Source: Frigididesulfovibrio sp031553235 (GTDB lineage: Bacteria; Desulfobacterota; Desulfovibrionia; Desulfovibrionales; Desulfovibrionaceae). From it: a stretch of 64,000 nt of DNA. A model generated the notes under the pieces. The model searched no databases. It saw nothing but the letters and a program-made list of their open reading frames with translations, and was not told the DNA's origin. Position 1 is the stretch's first letter. Every line of letters starts with the position of its first letter. This document shows, one piece after another, positions 6,919 through 19,768 of this stretch. The stretch covers positions 1 to 64,000 of the forward strand of contig JAVBLS010000048.1 in NCBI GenBank assembly GCA_031553235.1, given 5' to 3'. The translations under genes and the position numbers were made by a program.

Positions 6919-9900
6919 CTATGCCTTGTCGGCCTTGCTGATGTTGACCATGAACGCCTTGTACTCGGGCGTTCCGGCATTGCCGTCGCCCACAAAGGGC
7001 GTGAGCAGGTTGGCGGTGTCGCCGCAGTTTTTCGGATGCAGCCAGCCGTAGTTGTAGGTCATGCCGATCTGGTGCACGGTTTTGCCGTCGACCGTAAAGG
7101 GCTTGAAACGCACCGTGACCATGGCCACGGCCTCGACCTCGCCGCGCGCGGACTGGACCTTGAGCTTGTCGCCGTTCTTGAGGCCCTTTTCTTTGGCCAG
7201 CTCCTCGCTCAACTCCACATAAGCCTGGGGCATGGCTTCGGTCAGCCAGGATTGCCAGCGGGTGATCGCGCCGGTGCACCAGTGCTCGGTGGCCGAGTAA
7301 GTGGTCATGACGATGGGGAACTTCGGGTCCGCCGAGGCGGTCTTGTCCTTGTCGCTCTTGAAGAGGGTGATGATCGGGCTGTTCTGCTGCTTGGAGAGCA
7401 GGTTTTGCTTGAGGGGGCTTTCCAGCGGCTCGTAGTGCTCCGGGAAGGGGCCGTCGCCGAGGCCCGGACCGAACAGAGAGCCGACCCCGTCGGGTTTCAT
7501 GATATAGGGCAGCTTGCCGCCTTCCTGGGCCATGGGCGGCCAGGGACCGTCGGGCACGTCGCCCGCCCATTTGCCGTCCTTCCAGGCCAGGACCGCGCGG
7601 GCCGGGTTGTAGGGGTTGCCGTCCTGGTCCACGGAGGCGCGGTTGTACACGATGCGACGGTTGACCGGCCAGGCGAAGGACCAGTTGGGGTACAGGCCGA
7701 GTCCGGTGGGGTCTTCTTTACCGCGCCGGGCCATGAGGTTTTCGCCCTGCAGGTTGAAGCTGCCGCAGCACAGCCAATTGCCCGAACTGGTGGAGCCGTC
7801 GGCCTGGAGCAGGGCGAAGCCGGGCACGGTCTGGCCCTTTTTGTAGTCCTTGCCGTTGATGGTCACATCCTGCTCAAACTCGCCGTTGATGCGCCGGGCT
7901 ACCTTGGTCGCGTCGAATTCGCCCTTGTCGTTCAGGTAGTCGAAACGCATGCGCAGGATTGGATCGGGCAGGGCGCCGCCGTCCTTTTTGTACATCTCCT
8001 GAAGCTTGTGCATGATTTTGGTGACCATGGCCCCGGTGGACAGGCAGTCGCCCGGGCCGTCCACAGCCGGGTACATCCACTGCATCCAGCGGCCGGAGTT
8101 GGCCTGACTGCCTTCTTTTTCGATGTTGGCCGAGGCGGGCAACAGGAAGCACTCGGTCTTGACCTTTTTCGGGTCGAGTCCCGGACCTTTCCAGAATGAA
8201 GCCGACTCGTTGTCAAAGATGTTCACGTGGACCATCCATTCCAGCTTGGTCATGGCGGCCCGGACCTTGTTGGAGTTGGGCAGGCTGCCGCAGGGGTTCT
8301 GGCCTATGCAGAAGTAGCCCTTGATCTTGTCCGCGTACATGGCGTCGATCATGTGCAGCACGTCGCAGTTCTGGGTGTCGTCCACCTTGGGCAGCAGCCC
8401 GTAGGCAAAGCCGTTTTCCTTGTCGGCCGCTTCGCCGTACCAGGATTTCAGCAGGCCGGCCACATACTTGGGCGTGTTGCCCCACCAGTTGGCCGAGCGC
8501 GGGTCTTTGGTCGTGGGCGTGGCCGCCGTGGCATACTCATCAAAGGTGGTCCTGCTTGCCCGCGGCACCGGCAGATAGCCCGGCAGGTAGTGGTAGAGGA
8601 TGGCGTGGTCCGTGGAGCCCTGCACGTTGGGCTCGCCGCGCAGGGCATTGACCCCGCCGCCGCAGATGCCGATGTTGCCGAGCAGCAGCTGCATGATGCA
8701 CAGGGAGCGGATCTTCTGCACGCCGATGGTGCTTTGGGTCTGGCCAAGGGCGTACATGATCGTGCCCGCGCGGTCCTTGACCCCGGTGGAGGCATAGAGC
8801 TCATAGACCTGCAGCAGCTCTTCCTTGGGCGTGCCGGTGATGGCCGAGACTTTCTCCAGGGTGTAGCGTTTGTAGTGCTCGTGCATGACGTTGAGCACGC
8901 AGCGCGGGTTTTTCAAGGTCATGTCGCGCTTGGGCAGGCCGTTTTCGTCCTTTTCCAGCTTCCACGAGGCCTTGTCATATTTGCGCGTCTTCGGATCATA
9001 GCCGGAGAACAGGCCGTCCCTGAAGGAATAGCCCTCGGCCACCAGGAAGCTCGCGTTGGTGTAGTTGAGAACGTAGTCTTCGAAGTACTTCTTGTTCTCG
9101 ATGATGTATTTGATCATCCCGCCGATGAAGGCGATGTCCGTGCCCGAGCGCAGGGGCACGTACAGATCGGCCTTGGCCGAGGTGCGGGTGAAGCGCGGAT
9201 CCACGTGGATCAGCTTGCCGCCCTTTTCCTTGGCCCGCATCACCCATTTGAAGGAAATGGGGTGGTTTTCCGCAGCGTTGCTGCCTTGAATAAGAATTAC
9301 ATCACTGTGCTGAATATCAATCCAGTGATTCGTCATGCAACCGCGACCAAACGACTCTGCCAGAGCCGGTACAGTGGGGCCGTGTCAGACCCGCGCCTGG
9401 TGGTCGATATACGTCAACCCCAGGCCGCGCGCGAACTGGGCCGTGGCCCAGCATTCTTCGCTCAAAACGTTGGAACTGCCCATCAGGGACATGCTCTCAA
9501 GACGGTTGACCGTCTGGCCCTTGTCGTTTTTGAGCATGAACGATTTGTCACGCTCTTTTTTAATCAACTCGGCAATGCGGTTGATCGCGAAGTCCCAGTC
9601 GCGCTCCTCCCACTTGTCACCGCCGGGCTTGCGGTACAGAACCTTGGTCAGGCGGTGCTGGTTGGCGGCCGAGACCTGGAACAGGCCGGCGCCTTTGGCG
9701 CACAGGGAGCCTTCGTTGATGGGGTGCTCCGGATCCCCTTCGATGTTGATGATCTTGCCGCTGCCTGCGTCGGCGCTGCAGATCAGACCGCAGCCCACGG
9801 AACAGTAACAGCAGATGGTGGTGGAACGGCGCGCCTCTTTGACGGCGTCCATTTTTTTCATGTCGGCCGCGTGTGCCGTGACGGACACCAGATTCAGCCC

Positions 9901-9966
9901 GAGCCCCGTGAGGGCCAAGCCGGCGCCGAGGCAGCAGGACATTTTCAGAAATGCTCTCCGCTTCAT
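6919..9966 (-). CDS. fdhA: Selenocysteine-containing formate dehydrogenase catalytic subunit
   Basis: One gene of 1015 residues read through an in-frame TGA at 9385-9387 (residue 194). The codons around it read Q-A-R-V-[TGA]-H-G-P, exactly where formate dehydrogenases place selenocysteine or cysteine, and the frame continues without a break to 6919. The N-terminus K-R-R-A-F-L-K plus a hydrophobic stretch is a Tat signal, with likely cleavage after A-H-A. A [4Fe-4S] site is formed by C52, C55, C59 and C89. The rest is the molybdopterin oxidoreductase fold (Mo- or W-bis-MGD). It oxidises formate in the periplasm. ORF finders split it into a 193-residue piece and an 805-residue piece; that split is an artefact. 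Confidence 0.95.
9347..9387 (-). promoter_or_regulatory. SECIS element following the fdhA TGA codon
   Basis: Bacterial selenocysteine insertion needs a hairpin just downstream of the UGA. Here the mRNA can form a stem GCUCU/AGAGU with loop GGC at about 9354-9366 with further pairing outside it. The apical loop is rich in G as in known SelB-binding loops. The placement, about 20 nt after UGA, is as expected. The exact fold was judged by eye. Confidence 0.65.
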
Positions 9967-10023
9967 GCTTCCTCCATATATGAAGAGAATAACCCGGAAA
10001 CCCGCCGGCCTGACGCATGCTGC

Positions 10024-10131
10024 GCTTGAGATACTTGCTTGACGGCGGGCAAAGTCCGCCTGCAGGCATCTCGTAACAAGGATTCACAGGCGAACCCTTG
10101 CGGAGCAATCCACCTGTTCATGGATTACTCC
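10024..10131. repeat. Dispersed palindromic repeat, long form (copy 1, diverged)
   Basis: This stretch upstream of fdhA aligns with 26383-26501 over GCTTGACGGCGGGCAAAG-type sequence, then ACAAGGATT, then a closing hairpin GGAGCAATCCA/TGGATTACTCC at 10102-10131. It is a diverged member of the repeat family described under the findings. The rest of the 515-bp fdhA-clpB spacer (to 10378) shows no gene; an 80-codon plus-strand reading frame there has no coding character. Confidence 0.55.
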
Positions 10132-10378
10132 AGGCCCACGGGCAAAAACGCCGGGAGATGCACGAAGCATAGCCGCCGCATTATGTCAAAGCAAGCATAT
10201 TTATGACTGCAATGCTTGTCTTGCAAACGTTTTCAGCCTTTTTAACAAAAGGTTTCCCCCCTGCCCAGCGCGTATCGGCTTTCTTCTTGTGGCGCGATAC
10301 GGGGTGGAACATGCTATTTTTGCATTGTAACCGTTTGCAACTATGTAAATTTTATTTTTCCGGCTTGTCCAAAAATAT

Positions 10379-10417
10379 ACAAAAACGGCCGGGTATTATG
10401 TGCTTGCCTCGGCCGTT
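10379..10417 (-). terminator. Terminator of the cbpA-clpB operon
   Basis: On the minus strand an 8-bp stem AACGGCCG/CGGCCGTT with an 18-nt loop is followed by a run of T (GTTTTTG). It lies about 65 bp past the clpB stop. Confidence 0.6.
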
Positions 10418-10481
10418 CTCGTCTGCTCTGTTTCTGCGCATATAATGATTAAGTGCATAAAAAGTGTTTTTGGCCGAACCT

Positions 10482-13076
<2,595 letters not shown>

Positions 13077-13089
13077 GGCAATGTCCTCC

Positions 13090-14055
13090 TCATTCCCCGC
13101 GCGGTTTGAACCGCGAGGCATCGCGCAGCTTGGTCCAGAGTTCCTGTTCTTCGGGGGAGAGGGAGTCGGGCACGGCAATGCCGATGCGCACGAACTGGTC
13201 TCCCTTGGCCTGGCCGGCGCCCAGGCCTTTGCCGCGCAGGCGCAGCTTCTTGCCGCTGCTGGTGCCGGGTGAAATATTCAGTTCCACGGCCCCGGAAAGG
13301 GTGGGCACGCGCACCTTGGCGCCGAGGGCCGCCTCCCAGGGGGCCAGGTTGAGGTCGTAGATTACGTCGGCGTCGTCCAGGCTGAAATCGTGGTGCGGGG
13401 CAACCTGCACCCGCAGGTAGAGGTCGCCGTTGCCGCCGCCGCGACCTTCTTCACCCTGGCCGGACAGGCGAATACGCGCCCCGGGCTTGACCCCGGCCGG
13501 GATGTTGACCTCAAGGGAGCGCCTGCCCGAGGGCATCTGCAGGGCCACGGACTTTTTCCCACCGTTGAAGGCTTCTTCAAGGGTCAGGGTAAGGGTGGCC
13601 TCAACGTCGCTGCCCCGGCGCGGCCCCTGGTTGAAACCGGCAAAGCGGCTGTCGCGGCCGCCGAAGGAACCGGAAAACTGCGCCCCCTGGCCGGCAAAGC
13701 CGCCGCCGAACAGGGTCTCGAAAAAGTCGCTGAAACCGCCGAAACCGCCGGCCGAACCGCCGGGCGCACCGGAAAAGCCGAAGTTCATATTTTCGAACCC
13801 GGGCGGACGCTGAAAATTCTGCCCGTCCTTCCAGTTGGGGCCGAGTTGATCGTACAGTTTGCGCTTTTCCGGATCCTTGAGCACCTCGTTGGCCTCGTTC
13901 ACTTCCTTGAAGCGCTCTTCGGCCTTCTTGTCGTCTTTGTTCAGGTCCGGGTGGTACTTGCGGGCCAACTTCTTGTAGGCCTTGGCGATGTCCTCTTTGG
14001 AAGCGTCCCGGGAAACTCCCAGAATTTTATAGTAATCCTTATAGGAAACACTCAT
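13090..14055 (-). CDS. cbpA: J-domain co-chaperone, CbpA type
   Basis: 321 residues. J domain at about 1-70 with H-P-D, then a Gly/Phe-rich region (about 85-140) and two beta-rich substrate-binding domains. There is no CxxCxGxG zinc finger, so it is the CbpA/DnaJ2 class and not DnaJ proper. It stimulates DnaK ATPase and hands clients to DnaK and ClpB. The start with M-S-V-S-Y-K-D-Y-Y was taken in place of an upstream extension, with AGGAG about 11 bases away. It is first in the cbpA-clpB operon. Confidence 0.92.
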   Translation of the reverse strand: MSVSYKDYYKILGVSRDASKEDIAKAYKKLARKYHPDLNKDDKKAEERFKEVNEANEVLKDPEKRKLYDQLGPNWKDGQNFQRPPGFENMNFGFSGAPGGSAGGFGGFSDFFETLFGGGFAGQGAQFSGSFGGRDSRFAGFNQGPRRGSDVEATLTLTLEEAFNGGKKSVALQMPSGRRSLEVNIPAGVKPGARIRLSGQGEEGRGGGNGDLYLRVQVAPHHDFSLDDADVIYDLNLAPWEAALGAKVRVPTLSGAVELNISPGTSSGKKLRLRGKGLGAGQAKGDQFVRIGIAVPDSLSPEEQELWTKLRDASRFKPRGE

Positions 14056-14131
14056 CGCGTTGTGCACTCCTGATCTGCGGCGTCTGGAGGGGCCGTCCGG
14101 GAACGAATTCCGGACCACGCCCTCACTTGCC

Positions 14132-14159
14132 TAGTTAAGTTCTGTGTTGTAAGAGTCAA
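14132..14159 (-). promoter_or_regulatory. Candidate sigma-70-type promoter for cbpA-clpB
   Basis: On the minus strand TTGACT is followed after 16 bases by TAACTA, with the start codon about 75 bp downstream. No CIRCE or HAIR operator was recognised. Confidence 0.45.
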
Positions 14160-14211
14160 GGATACTTATTCATTTTTGTGTGCGAATTTGCACATCAACA
14201 AGGATTCAGGC

Positions 14212-15324
14212 ATGTTCGGAAATTCGGCCAGAAGTTTGCCGGTACTCATGTACCACTACGTCAGCCCGCAGGAAAACTCCATAGCGGTTGCCCCGGAGCT
14301 GTTCGAGGAGCATTGCCGGGCACTGGCGGCCGGCGGCAAACGCGGGGTGAGTCTGGCCGAGGCCGAGGCCTTTCTACGCGACGGCAAGTCCCTGTCGCGG
14401 GGCGCGGTGCTGATCACCTTTGACGACGGCTATTTGGACAACTACCTGCATGCTCTGCCAAGTCTGGCCCGGCACGGGCACAAGGGCGTGGTCTTTGCCG
14501 TGAGCAACCGTCTGGAGCCGGGCGAGACGCCCCGGATCGTCCTGGAAGACGTCTTGGCCGGCCGGGCCGGCGCGCCCGAGAGGGTGGACCACCCGGTAGG
14601 CCGCGACGAACTGGGCTACGAAGTGCGCCGCGACGTCTTCTGCAATCACGCCGAGGTCAGGGCCATGGAGGCATCGGGCATTCTGGCCGTGGCCTCGCAC
14701 GGCCGAGGACATTACGGGGTCTATGCCGGGCCGGAGTATACGGATTTTATCCGACCGGGCCGGCAGGTGCGCACCTTTTATCGCACCGAAGAGCCCCGGC
14801 TCTGGGGCCTGCCCAATTTCAAGGTCATCGCCGGCCTGCAGAACCGGGCTTTCGTACTCTCGACGGATCTGCTCCGGGCCGTCGGCGATCTGGTGCCCCA
14901 AGCATACGCCGATGCCGATGCCTTTTTCAAGCACCCGGAAAGCCTGGAGCGCCTGCGGCAGGTTGTCGCAGCCCTGGCCGCCAAGCCGGAAGGCCTTGGG
15001 CGCATGGAAAGCGACGCCGAGCGGCAGGAGCGGATGCGCCGGGAGATTGCCGGCGGCAAGGCCGAGTTGGAGGCCGTGCTCGGCAAGACCGTGAACAGTT
15101 TGTGCTGGCCCTGGGGCAGGTATGCGCCCGAGGCCCACGCCTTGGCGCTGCAAGCCGGTTTTTCCGTTTTGTTCACCACCCGCGAGGGGGCCAACCTGCC
15201 CGGCCGACCCCTGACGGTGCATCGCTTCAAGGCCAAGAGCCAAAACGGCGCCTGGCTGCTCAGCCGGGTGCGCCTATACGAGCGGCCTTTGTTCGGCGCG
15301 CTGTACGCGAAGATTCGTATTTGA
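14212..15324 (+). CDS. Polysaccharide deacetylase (NodB/CE4) family protein
   Basis: 370 residues from the ATG preceded by AAGGA; a TTG twelve codons upstream is less likely. Visible CE4 elements are V-L-M-Y-H-Y-V-S near the start, I-T-F-D-D-G-Y near residue 75 (the catalytic Asp pair), and a late W-P-W-G-R-Y. No signal peptide is obvious, so it may act on a cytoplasmic or membrane-associated glycan. A large insertion sits between the metal motifs. It is the first of four plus-strand genes with panB, the PFKFB-like gene and cysK, although no shared function is apparent. The substrate is unknown. Confidence 0.75.
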   Translation: MFGNSARSLPVLMYHYVSPQENSIAVAPELFEEHCRALAAGGKRGVSLAEAEAFLRDGKSLSRGAVLITFDDGYLDNYLHALPSLARHGHKGVVFAVSNRLEPGETPRIVLEDVLAGRAGAPERVDHPVGRDELGYEVRRDVFCNHAEVRAMEASGILAVASHGRGHYGVYAGPEYTDFIRPGRQVRTFYRTEEPRLWGLPNFKVIAGLQNRAFVLSTDLLRAVGDLVPQAYADADAFFKHPESLERLRQVVAALAAKPEGLGRMESDAERQERMRREIAGGKAELEAVLGKTVNSLCWPWGRYAPEAHALALQAGFSVLFTTREGANLPGRPLTVHRFKAKSQNGAWLLSRVRLYERPLFGALYAKIRI

Positions 15325-15377
15325 TGCCACATCTTGCGCGGCACCGCCGGCAGTTGCCGCGCCGCACGGAGGTCGTT

Positions 15378-16250
15378 ATGAGTTCGCACACCCCGCCGCC
15401 CCCCAAGGGGGCCGAGGCCCCGGTTACGACCTTGAGCGTGCGCAAGGCCAAGGGCGCGCGCAAGCTGGTCATGGTCACCGCCTACGATTATCCCTTTGCC
15501 CTTCTGGCCGACGCCGCCGGGGTCGACATGATTCTGGTGGGCGATTCCGGCGGCATGGTGGTCATGGGCCGCAAAGATACCCTGAGCGTGACCGTGGACG
15601 AGATGATCCACCACACCCGCATGGCCGTGGCCGGCGCCTCCCGCGCTCTGGTCGTGGCCGACATGCCCTTCATGAGCTACGAGCCGGGCGTCGACGCGGC
15701 TCTGGCCAATGCCGCCAGGCTGGTGCGCGAGGCCGGCGTGCGCGCGGTCAAGCTTGAGGGCGGCCGCGAGGTTGCGCCCCAGGTCAAGGCCCTGGTCGCG
15801 GCCGGCATTCCCGTGGTCGGCCACATCGGCCTCACCCCGCAACGCGCGGCCGTGTTCGGCGGCTTCAAGGTCCAGGCCAAAACCGCCGCCGCCGCCGAGA
15901 TGCTTCTGGTCGACGCCCGAGCCCTTGAAGAGGCGGGCTGCTTTGCCGTGGTCCTTGAGGCCGTCCCCGCGCCCGTGGCCGGGCTGGTCACCCGGAGCAT
16001 CGGCATCCCGACCATCGGCATCGGCGCCGGCCCCGAGTGCGACGGCCAGGTGCTGGTTCTGCACGACATGCTCGGTCTGAACACCGGCCATGTGCCGCGC
16101 TTTGTCAAAAAATACGCCGGCCTGGCCGGCATAGTACAAAATGCCTTTGTCCAATATGCCGAGGAGGTCCGCTCCGGCGCCTTCCCCGCGTCCGAGCACT
16201 GCTTCGGCATGGACGAGGCCGAAGCCGCCGCTTTGAAAAAGGCCAAGTGA
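15378..16250 (+). CDS. panB: 3-methyl-2-oxobutanoate hydroxymethyltransferase
   Basis: 290 residues. It adds a hydroxymethyl group from methylene-tetrahydrofolate to 2-oxoisovalerate, the first step to pantothenate. Family motifs are M-V-T-A-Y-D-Y-P-F-A, the metal-binding L-V-G-D-S-G and D-M-P-F-M-S-Y, V-K-L-E-G-G, and G-H-I-G-L-T-P-Q. The start at 15378 follows ACGGAGG; a longer frame runs into the deacetylase gene and is rejected. panC and panD are not in this window. Confidence 0.96.
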   Translation: MSSHTPPPPKGAEAPVTTLSVRKAKGARKLVMVTAYDYPFALLADAAGVDMILVGDSGGMVVMGRKDTLSVTVDEMIHHTRMAVAGASRALVVADMPFMSYEPGVDAALANAARLVREAGVRAVKLEGGREVAPQVKALVAAGIPVVGHIGLTPQRAAVFGGFKVQAKTAAAAEMLLVDARALEEAGCFAVVLEAVPAPVAGLVTRSIGIPTIGIGAGPECDGQVLVLHDMLGLNTGHVPRFVKKYAGLAGIVQNAFVQYAEEVRSGAFPASEHCFGMDEAEAAALKKAK

Positions 16251-16293
16251 CGCTTGTCGGAGCCCCTGTTCCCCAAGTATCCGGGAGCGTGAG

Positions 16294-17516
16294 ATGGAAA
16301 AGCTTGTCATTGCCATGTGCGGTTTGCCGGCTTCGGGCAAATCCACGGTGGCGCAACGCCTGCAGGAAGGCTTTGCGGGCATGGGCGCCGAGGCGCGTAT
16401 TTTCAACAACGGGGATCTGCGGCGTTCACGGCTGGGAGCGGAATCGGCCATGCCGGAGTTTTACCACCCGGACAACCGGGAGGGAAAGCTGCGACGGGAG
16501 CAGATAGCGGTGATCAACGCCCGGTCGGCCAAAGTCTTCTTGCGCGAGGGCGGTGACGTGGCCATTCTGGACGCCACCAATGCCGGGCGGGAGCGCCGGG
16601 CCATGCTGGAGGAAATGTTCGAGGAGTTCCCGCTGCTCTTTGTGGAATGCCGCAACGACGACCCGGATATTCTGGAGGCGGCCGTGGCCCGCAAGGCGGC
16701 CCTGCCGGAGTTTGCCGAGCTGTCGCCCGAAGAGGCCAGGGCGGCCTTTCTGCGCCGCTTGGATTACTACCGGAGCATTCTGGAGCCCTTGGGGCCGGAG
16801 CCGTGCTACATGCGCGTGGACTCGGTGCGCAACCGGGTGCTGGAGGAGCGCCTGGAGCGGAAGATCCCGCACGCCGTGCTGATTCGCGACATTCTGGTCT
16901 CGGACTGGGTGCGCGGCCTGTGTCTTGCCCGGCATGGCGAGAGCGAATATAATGTGCAGGGCCGCATCGGTGGCGATTCGGGCCTGACTGATCTGGGCCG
17001 GGCCCAGGCCGCTGCCCTGGCCTCTTCGTTTCAGTCGCAGGAGGTGCCCTATGTGTTCATCTCCGAGCGCCGGCGAGCCCGGCAGACGGCCGCGCCGCTG
17101 GTGGCCGAGCACCCCGAGGCGGCGCTGATCAGTCTGAAGGAATTTGACGAGATAGATGCCGGCATTTTCGACGGCATGACCTACGAGGAGATTCGCCGCA
17201 CCCGGCCGGAGGAGTATGCGGCCCGGGGGCGAGACAAATACAACTATTGCTATCCGCAGGGCGAGGGCTACGCGACCATGCGCGACCGGGTGGAGCGCGG
17301 CCTGCGCAAAGCCCTGTTCCTGGCCGGCGGCCGGCCGGGCACCCTGATTGTCGGGCATCAGGCTGTGAACCGGATGATCCTTTCGCTTTTTCTTTTTCGC
17401 CGCACCGAAGACGTGCCCTACATCTACGTGCCGCAAAACCGCTGGTTCCACATCGTGGCCACGCACCGCAAAAAACTTATCGAGCCGGTGGCCTGCGAGC
17501 CGGTCACGGAGGTCTT

Positions 17517-17520
<4 letters not shown>
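16294..17520 (+). CDS. Bifunctional 6-phosphofructo-2-kinase/fructose-2,6-bisphosphatase-like protein
   Basis: 408 residues with two domains. Residues 1-200 are a P-loop kinase (G-L-P-A-S-G-K-S-T) with the PFKFB signatures F-N-N-G-D-L-R-R, F-Y-H-P-D-N and D-A-T-N-A-G-R-E-R-R. Residues 205-395 are a histidine phosphatase with R213-H-G-E, E-I-D-A-G-I-F-D-G-M-T-Y-E-E-I, Y-P-Q-G-E-G-Y and G-H-Q-A-V-N-R. This order and motif set match animal/plant PFKFB, which makes and breaks fructose 2,6-bisphosphate, a regulator rarely reported in bacteria. The kinase and phosphatase catalytic residues look intact. The 3' end overlaps cysK by ATGA. Confidence 0.85.
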
Positions 17521-18455
<935 letters not shown>

Positions 18456-18680
18456 AGCAAAGCAACTTTGACATTTTCAAAGATAATTTGACATCACAAT
18501 CTATCTAGTGAAATAATTAACTTAAATATTTTTAATATAATTTTATACCAGCAGTAATACCAACGATTTTTGTAGATGGAGCCGGACTTTTTGAGACGGC
18601 TTTAGACACAAATACAAAATTCAGCTTCAATTGGCTGTCAACTTGCCGGGATTGCTTCCGCCGGTTACTGACCGCCGCCG

Positions 18681-19352
18681 TCAGATCCTTTCCGGAAATG
18701 CTTCACGGATCTTTTTTAAAGCCTTATCCCCAATTCCCTTGATTTTCAATAAATCCTTGTCGCTCATGGCTGAAAGGGATTCCATGTTGAGCATTCCCTT
18801 TTCCTCCAGTTCTTCCAAGGCGCTTTCCCGTATATGCAATGAAAAAAGAAGATAATTATAGGTATCGCTTTTTTGGACGAAATAATACAAGGCAATTTTT
18901 ATACTCACATAATTATTTCTACCGTAGTAAACCCTCTTTGCCTCTGTTCCAACCTTTAACCCATAGCTATACGCTTCTATGCAGTGTTTTGAGAGAGAGA
19001 TGGGAACAAAGCCTATCTGATGGCTGAGCGAAAAATTTACGGCCCCCGGCTTCTTTCTGAATATCGCCACGGCGTTTTCGTCATACTGGTTCTTTTTATC
19101 CCAAAACAAAAATAAGGGGTCGCCTTCCTTTATACCCTCCGCCGCCTTTTTTCGGGATGATCCGTTTCGATTTTCATGCTGTATTCCCGCCACTTCTACC
19201 CATGCCGGATAGAGCAATCCCCCCTGTTCCCATTCGCCTTCTTCCGTTGGCCCTATATATTCATAATCGTCGTTCTGGATCGGCGCGGTGACTTCCAGCC
19301 GTTGGCAGTCTTTCTTTTGATTTTTCCCGAACAACCAATCAAAAAAAGCCAT
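18681..19352 (-). CDS. HIRAN domain protein with C-terminal helix-hairpin-helix
   Basis: 223 residues from the ATG preceded by GAGAGG. Residues about 45-160 match the HIRAN pattern: V-E-V-A-G-I-Q-H-E-N-R, then G-D-P-L-F-L-F-W-D, Y-D-E-N-A-V-A-I-F and I-G-F-V-P. HIRAN domains bind DNA ends and damaged or stalled-fork DNA. The tail M-S-D-K-D-L-L-K-I-K-G-I-G-D-K-A-L-K-K-I-R is a helix-hairpin-helix, another DNA-binding unit. It is island cargo with low GC. A role in DNA repair, island maintenance or defence is possible; nothing more specific can be said. Confidence 0.7.
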   Translation of the reverse strand: MAFFDWLFGKNQKKDCQRLEVTAPIQNDDYEYIGPTEEGEWEQGGLLYPAWVEVAGIQHENRNGSSRKKAAEGIKEGDPLFLFWDKKNQYDENAVAIFRKKPGAVNFSLSHQIGFVPISLSKHCIEAYSYGLKVGTEAKRVYYGRNNYVSIKIALYYFVQKSDTYNYLLFSLHIRESALEELEEKGMLNMESLSAMSDKDLLKIKGIGDKALKKIREAFPERI

Positions 19353-19768
19353 AACTGCCTCTCTCTTCCTCCCCCTCCCCATAGCGCAAACCATGCCACC
19401 CAGCAACTCTTCCCTCATATAGGGGAACGCTTGCTCGCCCATATTCTTTCCGTCCATATATCCCCGGATTTGTATTTCTGCCTTTGGCGGTCGAGCGGCA
19501 CGGTCGCACAGGTTTCACGAAGTGAAGCATACTGTGCTATATTTATGCTCCCTGCAAAGACTCGGAGCGGATACGCCCGCCATTTTCCCACGCCGCCCGC
19601 CGCGGGCTCTCCGCGCTTGAAGCCTCGTAGAGCGCACACAGTTTCTTTAGAAACTGGTAAGTGCGCCTTCACCGTTGTGAGGGGCTGGAGTTGCCCTGTC
19701 CGCCAGAACGACTACGATATTTTTTTCTTTTCCCCGCATCTACTCGCACACGACAAAAAACACGAAGC
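19353..19768. other. 416-bp island spacer with a doubtful small reading frame
   Basis: No confident gene. A minus-strand frame at 19415-19672 (85 codons, with S-I-N-I-A-Q-Y-A-S-L-R-E-T-C-A-T) contrasts in composition with its neighbours. I recall similar short frames being annotated in related genomes, which may mean a conserved nucleic-acid element rather than a protein. A palindrome CAGTTTCT-TT-AGAAACTG lies at about 19639-19656. No ribosome binding site supports translation. Confidence 0.35.

Noticed and set aside
9385..9387. TGA as a nonsense mutation making fdhA a pseudogene
   Set aside because: It falls exactly at the selenocysteine position, the frame is otherwise intact for more than 1000 codons, and a SECIS-like hairpin follows.
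8227..10029. 600-codon plus-strand frame opposite fdhA
   Set aside because: fdhA is certain from its motifs. The antisense frame has no recognisable domain and spans the region of the selenocysteine codon by chance.
10203..10445. 80-codon plus-strand frame upstream of fdhA
   Set aside because: No ribosome binding site, no domain, and it overlaps the clpB terminator.
19415..19672. Small minus-strand protein in the island spacer
   Set aside because: No ribosome binding site. I recall similar frames elsewhere but suspect a conserved non-coding element; left as doubtful.
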